NCBI GenBank assembly: GCA_017501805.1
Contig: JAFVWG010000120.1
Span: forward strand, 1-9,742
Direction: 5' to 3'
DNA: 9,742 bases
Source of the DNA: Oscillospiraceae bacterium
GTDB taxonomy: Bacteria; Bacillota; Clostridia; Oscillospirales; Oscillospiraceae
Both the position numbers and the translations under genes were made by a program. The notes beneath the pieces are model-generated. The model was not told the origin of the DNA. It saw only the letters and a list, made by a program, of their open reading frames with translations, and did no database searches. Shown here piece after piece: positions 1-6,965 of the stretch (positions are counted from its first letter, which is position 1; each line of letters opens with the position of its first letter).

Positions 1-1
1 C

Positions 2-214
2 GGTGTGGGGTTCGGCGCGGAGAGCGCTCTGCGGTATCTTGGTCGTGTGAAATGGCTCAACGGGTATCGATTGGTCAGCGCGGCGGCCGTCGTTATCGGG
101 TATTTTCTTCCGCAGGAGCTGTTTTGGCATACTGCCGACGCGCTGAATGCGGCACTTGCGATCCTGAATCTTCCGGCGTTGTTTTTTGCGGCAAAAGGGG
201 AGTCGTCCTCATAA
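2..214 (+). CDS. C-terminal end of an AGCS-family sodium:amino acid symporter (partial, 5' end outside window)
   Basis: Only the last 71 or so codons are present; the frame is open to the left edge, so the GTG at position 5 is probably an internal valine. The fragment reads as two hydrophobic helices: one follows a Tyr-Leu-Gly and a Gly-Tyr-Arg-Leu stretch, the next holds the pattern Trp-His-Thr-Ala-Asp-Ala-Leu-Asn-Ala, then Ile-Leu-Asn-Leu-Pro-Ala-Leu. The order YR..., G..., LxW..aDxxN, NLxAL is what I remember of the C-terminus of alanine/glycine:cation symporters (AGCS, AlsT/DagA type), which import small neutral amino acids with Na+ at the cytoplasmic membrane. It ends in TAA just before a strong terminator and converges on the deoR-type gene. 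The family call rests on a short tail and on memory, so another multi-helix transporter is possible. Confidence 0.65.
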   Translation, partial: GVGFGAESALRYLGRVKWLNGYRLVSAAAVVIGYFLPQELFWHTADALNAALAILNLPALFFAAKGESSS

Positions 215-224
215 GAACCGCAAA

Positions 225-256
225 AAAACAGGCGATCCGTTCGGATCGCCTGTTTT
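225..256. terminator. Bidirectional Rho-independent terminator between converging genes
   Basis: Perfect 14-bp inverted repeat, arms 225-238 and 243-256, with a GTTC loop and a GC-rich core (GGCGATCC). On the minus strand it is followed by a T-run (A222-A228 on plus), the better terminator, for the DeoR-type gene that ends at 276. On the plus strand the arm ends in TTTT and serves the symporter gene that ends at 214. Confidence 0.9.
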
Positions 257-275
257 ATCGTTACTGTAAAAGGAT

Positions 276-1043
276 TCAGTCCTGGGGGTAGAGGCAGCGG
301 ATCGACTTTTCCCTGAGAAAACGCAGCCATTCTGCGGAAGGCTTTTTTTCCGTAATGATCGTGTCGATCTCCGAAAGAGAAGCGATCTTCACAAAAGAAA
401 CTTTGTCGAACTTGGAGCTGTCGATCGCGAGCATAACTTTTCCCGCGGACGCGATCATCTCTTTTTTCATCGTGGCGTGGAACTCGTTGGAGTCGGTGAT
501 GCCGTCGTCAAAATTCAAACCCTTTCCGGAAAAAAAGCAGAGGTCCACGTGGAAGCCGCGCAGCATACGTTGGGCGGTGTCTCCGACCAAAGCCATAGAT
601 TCCGGCTTGAGCTTCCCGCCCGTCGACATAACGGTCCAGTCTTCTTTTCCCACGAGCTCTACGAGGATCTCCACGGAGTTTGTGATGACGGTCAGGTTCC
701 GCTTGTTTTGAATGTTCTTTGCGATGTAAAGAGACGTGGAGCTGTCGTCCAGCATAATATGGTCGCCGTCCTCAATGACTTCCGCAACCAGCTTTCCGAT
801 GGTCTGCTTCGCTTCCACATTGGTGCGGTTGCGGATCGTGTAGGAGAGGTCGGTCTTTGTGCTGTTTCCCCAGATCGCTCCGCCATACGTTTTGGTCGCA
901 TAGCCTTCTTTTTCGAGCTTATCAAGATCGCGGCGGATCGTTTCTTCCGTCACGCCGTATTGCTCCGCGAGGACCGAGACCAGAACACGCTGTTCGGCCT
1001 TCAGTTTTTGCAGGATCTCGTTTTTTCGTTCGATTGCAAGCAT
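276..1043 (-). CDS. DeoR/GlpR-family transcriptional repressor
   Basis: The 255-residue product has the usual length and two-part layout of the DeoR family. Residues about 5-57 form the N-terminal winged helix-turn-helix, with recognition-helix signature TEETIRRDLDKLEKEG followed by a Tyr-Gly-Gly-Ala turn. Residues about 75-235 form the DeoR C-terminal sensor domain, a sugar-phosphate-isomerase-like fold that in this family binds phosphorylated sugar ligands; the stretch LDDSSTSLYIA and the ITNS motif lie in the expected ligand pocket. The start is fixed by a perfect AGGAGGTA (plus 1048-1055) six bases before ATG. The gene lies 37 bp downstream of the kinase-like gene on the same strand with no T-tailed terminator between them (only a weak 5-bp stem, 1058-1070), so co-transcription is likely. 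The effector and targets cannot be read from the sequence; no sugar-metabolism operon is adjacent. Confidence 0.93.
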   Translation of the reverse strand: MLAIERKNEILQKLKAEQRVLVSVLAEQYGVTEETIRRDLDKLEKEGYATKTYGGAIWGNSTKTDLSYTIRNRTNVEAKQTIGKLVAEVIEDGDHIMLDDSSTSLYIAKNIQNKRNLTVITNSVEILVELVGKEDWTVMSTGGKLKPESMALVGDTAQRMLRGFHVDLCFFSGKGLNFDDGITDSNEFHATMKKEMIASAGKVMLAIDSSKFDKVSFVKIASLSEIDTIITEKKPSAEWLRFLREKSIRCLYPQD

Positions 1044-1080
1044 ATGCTACCTCCTGTCGGTTGAAAACCGTAGTTCAGAG

Positions 1081-3861
1081 TCAGACGACGCGGAAGGACT
1101 GTTCGGCAAGAAGCTGACGGTCGAAATAGATCTCCAGCTTGTACGTTCCGGGATTTTCGATGGGGCGTTTGAGCTCTCCGACATAGAGATCCTCTACCCA
1201 AAGGTTATTCCAGACTTCGCTGCCGGTGTAGAAGTCAACGATGCGTCCGTCCGCATTGCGGACAAGGCAGACGATGGAGACGCTGTTTCGGCTGTTCTTC
1301 AGTCGGGAAAGGGCTTCGACGGCAAAGGCGACGGTCTCTTCCTTTGAGAAGTCCGTGCGCGGCGTGTTCAGATCACGGTAGGTCCATTCCTCTTTGCCCG
1401 GGTGCTGATAGAAGCTCATAGAAACGGCGTTGCAGCCGTAGCGGTTGAATTTTCCCGCGGCGGGGATGGAGACGACCTGTTCGTTCGTACCGCCGAGCGT
1501 TTCTCCGTCGGCAGAGCGGATCTCCACACGATAGCTGCAGTTCGGAAGCAGTCCGTCGATCTTTGCGGCGGGCTCGTTGGCAGTGACAAGGCGCGTGGAA
1601 TCCTGCAGACCGTCCAGAGCACAGATGACGGACCAGCCGTTGGGCATTTCCGTATCGCAGGTCCAGCTCAGACTGATGCTGTCGCCGGAGACTTCGGTGC
1701 TCAGCTCGGTGAGATTGATCCCGTTCGTGCGGAAGTTCTTCCGCGCGGTCTGCTTCATACCGTTGCAGTAGATCTCAACCAGATAATCATGCTTTTCTTC
1801 AAGCTCGGCGAAGGTCACGGTCGGGGCGTCGGTGCTCTGTTCCGATTTCTTTTCTCCCGCTTCGTAGAGCAGGACAGTCCAGCTTCCGACCGGATCGCCC
1901 TCCGCCTCCCAGGAAACAGAGGCTTCGGCGGCGGACGTTGTCACCGTAACGGATCTGACCTTGACAAGGTCAGAGTTGTTGTAGCTGAGCTGGGTGTTTC
2001 CCGTGAGGGGGATCCCGCTTTCCGCGCTGAGGGTAAAGGTGTATACGCGGTCGGGAAGAAGATCGGTCAGCACGATGCTGTGACCGGTAAAGGTTTTGTT
2101 CGATCCCTCACCCGCGCCATCCGAGTAAGTCACGCGCCAGGTTTCCGCGTCTCCGCCTACCGTGTTGAAATTCAGCTCCGCCTGTGTTCCGGAGATGGGC
2201 TTTGCGGTGAAGTAGAGGACCTCGATGGAATCGAGGGTGGTGGCGATGTACTCGCTCGTTCCGCGGACGGGATAGCCGCGCAGCGTTTCCGCGTGGATGG
2301 TGTACTGCGTGGCGGGAGCCAGTGCTTTAAAGCGCACATCCTGACCGTCCGCTTCGCCGACGATCACATTGCCGTAGGAGTCCGTTGCATAGACGGTGAT
2401 CCGCGATGCGGGGCAGTCTGCGTCCAGCGTGAGGACAAAGGAATCCGTCGTGCATTCTTTCAGGACGGCGCCGTTGATCTTCGGCGTGAGGAAATACAGC
2501 GTAACGGCAGCCGCCGCGAGCAGTGCCGCCAAAATGCAGAGCACCCATGCCCAGACCGGGAATTTTTTCTTCGGTTTTTCCGCAGGAGCTTCCGTGCTTG
2601 TTTCGACGGCGGCTGTTGTGTCTTCCGTCTGTTCTTCGGAGACTTCGTCCTCGCCGTCGGCGGGAGCGGGCTCATCCTCGTTTTCTTCCTCGCCGGAAGC
2701 TTCGTCCGCCTCATCCGGGGACGCTTCCTCGAATTCTTCCGCAGGCGCGGCTTCTTCCGTGAGGGAGATCTGCTCTCCTTCGATGGGGGCGTCCGGCTGG
2801 CTGTCGAGATCGGGAGAGAAGTGCGCGACAAACTCCTCGTCCAGCTCGGATGCATCCGTGAACTGAACGGGCTCGACCGTTTCAGTCATCGCTTCTTCCG
2901 TGATCAGCGTATCCTCGTCGGTCACGATGGGCGGGACGATCATTGTGTTTTCCAGCTGATTGCGCTGCACATAATCGGAAAATGCGTCGCGAAGCTCCTG
3001 CGGTGTTGCATAACGCTCCTCGGGGTCAAACGCGCAGGCCTTCTGCAGGATCTCACTCAGCTCATAGTCGGCGTAGATCGGAGCGGGGAGTGCTTCGCCC
3101 CCGGCTCTGCGCTCCAGAGCTGCCTTTTCGGAGGTCTCCTCATCCTCGAACGGATGGTGTCCGCCGTTGTAGATGCTGTAGAGGATCAGTCCGACAGAGT
3201 AGATGTCGGAGGTTTTCGTCGGTGCGGAGAGTACGTCGAACAGCTCCGGAGCCGAATAGCTGCCGATCATACGTTCCGGAACGGAAGCGTACTTGAGGTC
3301 GACGATGCGGTACAGACCCAGATCGCCGAGCATAAAATGACCCTGTGCGTTCAGATAGATGTTGCTCGGCTTGATGTTGCAGTGCACCAGACCGCACTCA
3401 CGCAGATCTGCCAGTGCTGTGCAAAGGTCGATGGCGAGATTCGCAGCCGTCAGATGCTGCATCGGAGTACGCTCCAGAAACTGGTCGAGGGTTTCGCGCA
3501 TCGGGCTGAGCAGGTAGAGATCGAAGCCGATGCCGCTCTGCTTCGGCTCAATGCGATACTCCGAGAAATTTGCGAGATTGATGCGCTCGGAGAGCTTGTC
3601 GAGCAGACGGAGCTGCTGCAGATACTCTTCGGACATCTGCTCATAGTAGCGTGCGGCTTCCTCGTCCGTCGGGATCGCGCCGGTATAGCGAAGCGCTTCG
3701 ATCTCGCGATCGCTCGCGGGGAAGGACAGATGTTTCAGAACGTAAGCTTTTCCGTTCTTTTTTTCTGTTACCTGGTATGTATAAATGCCGTTGGATTCTC
3801 CAATTTGCTCACGGATATCAAACGCATCGAGCAGCGTCTGGGAGATATTCAGTTCCGACAT
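1081..3861 (-). CDS. Membrane-anchored Ser/Thr kinase-like protein with FN3-like ectodomain; predicted pseudokinase
   Basis: 926 residues. Residues about 15-300 form a Hanks-type kinase fold: Lys43 (YVLKHL) as the ATP-anchoring lysine, an early Glu (E53 or E55) as the likely alpha-C partner, HCNIKPSN at 160-167 as the catalytic loop, GDLGL at 179-183 as the metal-binding loop (DLG for DFG), SAPEL at 203-207 (APE) and Asp219 as the helix-F aspartate. The catalytic-loop Asp is Asn162 (codon AAC, plus 3376-3378), so strong phosphotransfer is doubtful; the glycine-rich loop is also poor. Residues about 311-430 are an acidic, Glu/Asp/Ala/Pro-rich linker ending in KPKKK, then a membrane helix at about 434-458. 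The outside part looks like about four FN3-type beta-sandwiches (roughly 460-820) and a C-terminal domain of about 115 residues I do not recognise. The start has AGGAGGTG (plus 3867-3874). It is divergent from the Big_2 protein gene and upstream of the deoR-type gene. Active PASTA kinases (PrkC) differ in their ectodomain. Confidence 0.88.
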   Translation of the reverse strand: MSELNISQTLLDAFDIREQIGESNGIYTYQVTEKKNGKAYVLKHLSFPASDREIEALRYTGAIPTDEEAARYYEQMSEEYLQQLRLLDKLSERINLANFSEYRIEPKQSGIGFDLYLLSPMRETLDQFLERTPMQHLTAANLAIDLCTALADLRECGLVHCNIKPSNIYLNAQGHFMLGDLGLYRIVDLKYASVPERMIGSYSAPELFDVLSAPTKTSDIYSVGLILYSIYNGGHHPFEDEETSEKAALERRAGGEALPAPIYADYELSEILQKACAFDPEERYATPQELRDAFSDYVQRNQLENTMIVPPIVTDEDTLITEEAMTETVEPVQFTDASELDEEFVAHFSPDLDSQPDAPIEGEQISLTEEAAPAEEFEEASPDEADEASGEEENEDEPAPADGEDEVSEEQTEDTTAAVETSTEAPAEKPKKKFPVWAWVLCILAALLAAAAVTLYFLTPKINGAVLKECTTDSFVLTLDADCPASRITVYATDSYGNVIVGEADGQDVRFKALAPATQYTIHAETLRGYPVRGTSEYIATTLDSIEVLYFTAKPISGTQAELNFNTVGGDAETWRVTYSDGAGEGSNKTFTGHSIVLTDLLPDRVYTFTLSAESGIPLTGNTQLSYNNSDLVKVRSVTVTTSAAEASVSWEAEGDPVGSWTVLLYEAGEKKSEQSTDAPTVTFAELEEKHDYLVEIYCNGMKQTARKNFRTNGINLTELSTEVSGDSISLSWTCDTEMPNGWSVICALDGLQDSTRLVTANEPAAKIDGLLPNCSYRVEIRSADGETLGGTNEQVVSIPAAGKFNRYGCNAVSMSFYQHPGKEEWTYRDLNTPRTDFSKEETVAFAVEALSRLKNSRNSVSIVCLVRNADGRIVDFYTGSEVWNNLWVEDLYVGELKRPIENPGTYKLEIYFDRQLLAEQSFRVV

Positions 3862-4017
3862 GGGTGCACCTCCTGAAAAGACCGTTATCGGCTTCCTGCA
3901 AGAAGAAGCGGTATCTTTGGTCGTACTATATTCTATACTATTTCATTTTTTACAAAAAAGCAAGAATTTGCTCACAGAAAATCCGCCGATATTTTGTCGA
4001 AGTTTGATAAATTGCAT

Positions 4018-4045
4018 TTGAATTTGACGCTTTATGTGTTATAAT
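4018..4045 (+). promoter_or_regulatory. Probable sigma-A promoter with extended -10 for the Big_2 protein gene
   Basis: TTGAAT (4018-4023), a 16-bp spacer, then TATAAT (4040-4045) preceded by TG at 4037-4038, which makes an extended -10. It lies about 60 bases before the GTG start at 4108. The rest of the 246-bp divergent gap (3862-4107) is AT-rich at 3920-3960, where the kinase-gene promoter should lie, but I could not pick convincing minus-strand -35/-10 boxes there. Confidence 0.7.
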
Positions 4046-4107
4046 ACTTTTGTACAGAACAACCGTACGTTTTCCAATGTGTCTTTTACGGAACGGAGGC
4101 GTTTTTT

Positions 4108-5337
4108 GTGAAAGAAAAAACCTGCTACTACTGCGGAACAAAATACCCTGCGGAGGAGGAGCGCTGCCCCCTCTGCGACCAGAAGGAGACCGAGGCGGAA
4201 GAAATCGACGAAATTCCTGCCGAACTGAAGCCTTCCGCAAAACCCGCACAGACGGAAGAAGAGCCGGTCTACCGTCCCCGCAGGAGAAAAAAGAACGGCA
4301 ATGCATTTGCAACGATCCTTTGCATCGTGCTTGCGCTTGCCGTTGTGGCGTGTGCGCTTTGGATCCTCAATTCCATCGGCGCGCTCTCGCTCATCCGCGA
4401 AACGCCGGCAGATCCGTCCTCGCTGACGCTCCCCGTGGAAACGGAAAAGCCCTCCATCACGAGCATCTCCGCCACGCCGGAGAAGATGCTCTTTACGGCG
4501 GCGGGTCAGAAGAATCTGATCCAGGTTGCATACCTTGCTTCCGACGGCTCGCTTGCCGATCCGCTCGGACAGACCGCATTCACTTCCGAAAATCCCGAGA
4601 TCGCCACCGTCTCCGAGGTGGGAGAGGTTACCGCTGTTGCCGCCGGCACGGCGACGATAACGGTCCATTACGACACCTTCAGCGCGGTCTGCGAGGTCAC
4701 CTGTGCGTTTGACGGTGTGGCGAATGTGCCGGAAGTTACTCCGGACGAACTGGCTGCGCCCGAGACCGACGATGCGGCGAAGCCCGAAAACGACGAAGAA
4801 ACGAAGCCCGAAACCGAGGAAACAGCCGAAACCGAGCCCGCGTTTGAACTGAGCAAGTCCGACTTCACACTCTTCTCTGCCGGAGAAAAGGCGAAGATCA
4901 CGGCATCCGGTGTTCCGGAAGGTGCAGAAGTCACCTGGAGCAGCAACAATGCTTCGGTGGCGACGGTCGAAAACGGAACGGTCACGGCGGTCGGACCGGG
5001 TATGACGAAGGTAACCGCGACCTATAACGGTGAGACGCTTTCGTGCATCGTTCGCTGCCGCTTTGCGGAAGATTCCGCGCCGGTCGTCACCGCGACGGAG
5101 GACGGCGTATCCCTCAGCTACGAAGACGTTACACTGTCCAAACCCGATGAAACGTTCAAAATCAGCCTTCTGGACGGCGAAACGAAAATCTCCGGAGTGA
5201 CCTGGAGCACGAGCGACAGTTCTGTCTGCTTCGTCGATGGAGACGGCACCGTTCACGCTGTCGGCTCCGGCACAGCGAAGGTCATCGGCAGCTATAACGG
5301 CATCAAATACAGCTGCATCGTCCGCTGCCGCTTCTGA
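4108..5337 (+). CDS. Zinc-ribbon, single-pass membrane protein with three Big_2 (bacterial Ig-like) domains
   Basis: 409 residues. Residues 6-23 hold two CxxC pairs (CYYC and CPLC), a zinc-ribbon of the type seen at the N-terminus of many Clostridia membrane proteins. A charged stretch ending in RPRRRKK (56-62) precedes one membrane helix at about 65-90, giving a cytosolic N-terminus and an outside C-terminus. Outside lie three Big_2 Ig-like domains, about 115-201, 246-319 and 335-409, each with the typical pattern of W/F-x-S-x-(N/D), a Val-Ala-Thr-type strand and G-x-(V/G)-T-A-V-x-x-G. A Glu/Thr/Pro-rich linker (about 205-245) separates the first from the other two. Each domain ends in a C-x3-C motif (Cys195/199, 313/317, 403/407). 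The GTG start at 4108 is supported by GGAGG at 4095-4099 with an 8-base gap. The function is not known; Big_2 domains usually mediate surface adhesion or cell-envelope binding. It is divergent from the kinase-like gene, which has the same inside/outside layout. Confidence 0.88.
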   Translation: MKEKTCYYCGTKYPAEEERCPLCDQKETEAEEIDEIPAELKPSAKPAQTEEEPVYRPRRRKKNGNAFATILCIVLALAVVACALWILNSIGALSLIRETPADPSSLTLPVETEKPSITSISATPEKMLFTAAGQKNLIQVAYLASDGSLADPLGQTAFTSENPEIATVSEVGEVTAVAAGTATITVHYDTFSAVCEVTCAFDGVANVPEVTPDELAAPETDDAAKPENDEETKPETEETAETEPAFELSKSDFTLFSAGEKAKITASGVPEGAEVTWSSNNASVATVENGTVTAVGPGMTKVTATYNGETLSCIVRCRFAEDSAPVVTATEDGVSLSYEDVTLSKPDETFKISLLDGETKISGVTWSTSDSSVCFVDGDGTVHAVGSGTAKVIGSYNGIKYSCIVRCRF

Positions 5338-5349
5338 GTTGAAAACAGA

Positions 5350-5382
5350 AAGGCTCCGAAACGCGTTGGCGTTCGGAGCCTT
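5350..5382. terminator. Hairpin terminator between converging Big_2 and DUF378 genes
   Basis: Arms 5350-5364 and 5369-5382 pair over 14 bp with one bulged A (5361) and a GTTG loop. It sits between two genes that converge, ending at 5337 and 5397. The plus side has only a weak T-tract (TTAT); the minus side continues as TTTCTGTTTT, so it probably works in both directions, better on the minus strand. Confidence 0.75.
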
Positions 5383-5396
5383 ATCTGCGAGATGGG

Positions 5397-5594
5397 TCAA
5401 TCGTGCTTCGCGTGATATCTGCTGAAAAACGTGATGCACCACAGACCCGCCAGACCGACAAGAGCATAGATGATCCGGCTGATCACGGCGGTCTGACCGC
5501 CGAAGATCCAGGCTACCAGGTCGAACTTTGCAAAGCCGACAAGACCCCAGTTGATCGCACCGATCACGACGAGGATCAGAGAAATAATGTCCAT
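5397..5594 (-). CDS. DUF378 family small membrane protein
   Basis: A 65-residue protein with two membrane helices (about 3-20 and 38-58). The N-terminal motif IGAINWGLVGF and the middle stretch DLVAWIFGG are the recognisable signature of DUF378 (YuzA-like) proteins, which are typically 60-90 residues long and of unknown function. The C-terminus is short and basic (RYHAKHD). The start is set by AAGGAGGG (plus 5601-5608) six bases before ATG. It stands alone on the minus strand, converging on the Big_2 gene and divergent from the DUF1015 gene across a 129-bp gap. Confidence 0.9.
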   Translation of the reverse strand: MDIISLILVVIGAINWGLVGFAKFDLVAWIFGGQTAVISRIIYALVGLAGLWCITFFSRYHAKHD

Positions 5595-5684
5595 TTTAAT
5601 CCCTCCTTGCGTGAGCTAGTGTATGCAGTTTTTAAAAAAATATTTTTTTCTTTCCGAACAGTTCATAATAGGAGTATACGCGCG

Positions 5685-5702
5685 GCCGCAGCATTCTGCG
5701 GC
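5685..5702 (+). promoter_or_regulatory. Leader hairpin just upstream of the DUF1015 ribosome binding site
   Basis: GCCGCAG (5685-5691), loop CATT, CTGCGGC (5696-5702): a perfect 7-bp GC-rich stem ending four bases before the AAAGGA ribosome binding site region (5706-5713). No T-run follows, so it is not a terminator. It could modulate translation or stabilise the mRNA; the role is inference. Confidence 0.4.
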
Positions 5703-5723
5703 GATCAGAAAGGACCCGAGTGT

Positions 5724-6965
5724 ATGAGTGTTTTTTTACCCGCAGATATTCTTTTGCCGAAGACGGACGATTTTGCCAAGTGGGCGGTGATCGCCTGCGA
5801 TCAGTTTACGTCTGACAATGCTTACTGGAACCGCGTCCGCGAGTTTGTCGGAGATGCTCCTTCTGCGCTTCGCCTCATTCTTCCTGAGGCGCTGCTTGGA
5901 TCGGACAACGAAGACGGACACATTCGCACCATCAACGAATCGATGCGGCAATATTTGGAAGAAGACCGCTTTGTCTGCTATCCCAATTCCTATATCTATG
6001 TTGAGCGTACGCTCGAAAACGGCTCGATCCGCAAAGGCGTGGTCGGCATGGTCGATCTGGAGGCGTACAGCTTTGAGGAAGGCGCAAACTGCGCGATCCG
6101 TGCGACGGAGAAGACCGTCGTGGAGCGTATCCCTCCGCGTGTGCGCGTGCGCCGCGATGCGTCTCTGGAGCTGCCGCATATCCTGATGCTTTCCGACGAT
6201 TTTGATCAGCAGCTGCTCAAGCCGATCGAGGAACGGAAAAAAACGCTGAAGCCGCTGTATGATTTTGATTTGATGGAAGATGGCGGGCATATTTCCGGCT
6301 GGCTCGTTTCCGAGGAGGAAGCAGCCGCGCTCGATCGGAGACTCGCGGAGTATGCCGAGACCTGCAAAACGCAGTTTGCCGATATAACCGAGCATCCGCC
6401 CATCTTTGTCGTCGGAGACGGAAACCACTCTCTGGCAACGGCGAAGACCTGCTATGAACAATGGAAGAAAGAACATCCGGGCGAGGACGCTTCCTCGCAT
6501 CCGTCCCGTTATGCCTTGGTCGAGCTGGAGAGCATCCACGACGCATCGCTTGTGTTTGAACCGATCCACCGGATCGTCACCGACGTCGACCCGGAGGAAA
6601 TTCTGCAGACGCTCCGTGACACCTGCTGTGCGGACAACGGATACCCGATCCGCTGGCACGCCGGGCAGAAGACGGGTATGCTGTGCCTGGATCGTGAAAA
6701 GGGCGAGCTTGCCGTCGCTGTGCTGCAGAACTTCTTGGACGAGTATCTTTCCAAGCACGAGGGAGAGATCGACTATATTCATGATGACGAGGCGCTGATC
6801 GAGCTGTCGAAGCGGGAGCGGGCGATCGGATTCCTGCTTCCCTCAATGGAGAAAGGTCAGCTCTTCCGAGGCGTGATCGCGGACGGATGCCTGCCGCGAA
6901 AGACCTTCTCGATGGGTCACGCGAGAGAAAAACGCTACTATCTGGAAGCGAGGAAGATCCGATGA
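5724..6965 (+). CDS. DUF1015 family protein
   Basis: 413 residues from ATG 5724, within the usual family length of about 400-450. The N-terminus has the family opening with a Pro-rich start, then the WAVIACDQFTS stretch (20-30). The hallmark conserved motif GDGNHSLATAK (231-241) corresponds to the DGHH/DGNH block that is the most conserved part of DUF1015 proteins. The C-terminus has a Phe-Ser-Met-Gly-His motif near residue 396. The molecular function is not established to my knowledge; in Clostridia I recall members beside serine biosynthesis genes (serA/serC), but none is in this window. The start is chosen because AGAAAGGA (5706-5713) lies 10 bases before it; the frame is open upstream to 5403 but that part overlaps the DUF378 gene and has no family sequence. 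It overlaps ispE by ATGA (6962-6965), indicating co-transcription and probably translational coupling. Confidence 0.88.
   Translation: MSVFLPADILLPKTDDFAKWAVIACDQFTSDNAYWNRVREFVGDAPSALRLILPEALLGSDNEDGHIRTINESMRQYLEEDRFVCYPNSYIYVERTLENGSIRKGVVGMVDLEAYSFEEGANCAIRATEKTVVERIPPRVRVRRDASLELPHILMLSDDFDQQLLKPIEERKKTLKPLYDFDLMEDGGHISGWLVSEEEAAALDRRLAEYAETCKTQFADITEHPPIFVVGDGNHSLATAKTCYEQWKKEHPGEDASSHPSRYALVELESIHDASLVFEPIHRIVTDVDPEEILQTLRDTCCADNGYPIRWHAGQKTGMLCLDREKGELAVAVLQNFLDEYLSKHEGEIDYIHDDEALIELSKRERAIGFLLPSMEKGQLFRGVIADGCLPRKTFSMGHAREKRYYLEARKIR

Noticed and set aside
1402..3876. 824-codon open frame on the plus strand, antisense to the kinase-like gene
   Set aside because: Product is Arg/Val/Gly-rich with no recognisable domain; it mirrors the GC-rich codon pattern of the real gene, which has a perfect SD and clear domains.
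3905..3985. Minus-strand promoter for the kinase-like gene in the AT-rich tract
   Set aside because: Several TATA-like hexamers (TATAGA, TATAGT) but none at acceptable spacing from a -35 box.
4039..5442. 467-codon open frame on the minus strand, antisense to the Big_2 gene
   Set aside because: Low-complexity Arg/Asp/Gly translation, no family resemblance; shadow of the true gene.
5641..5680. Candidate -35/-10 boxes for the DUF1015 gene (TTCCGA 5652-5657, TATACG 5675-5680, or CATAAT 5664-5669)
   Set aside because: -35 matches only three of six consensus bases and alternatives are as good; the AT-rich tract alone is not evidence of a specific promoter.
5403..5723. Upstream extension of the DUF1015 frame
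   Set aside because: Overlaps the DUF378 gene and its own leader; no family sequence, and a ribosome binding site sits before ATG 5724.
6887..6961. Upstream extension of the ispE frame
   Set aside because: Lies inside the DUF1015 gene; IspE homology begins at ATG 6962.
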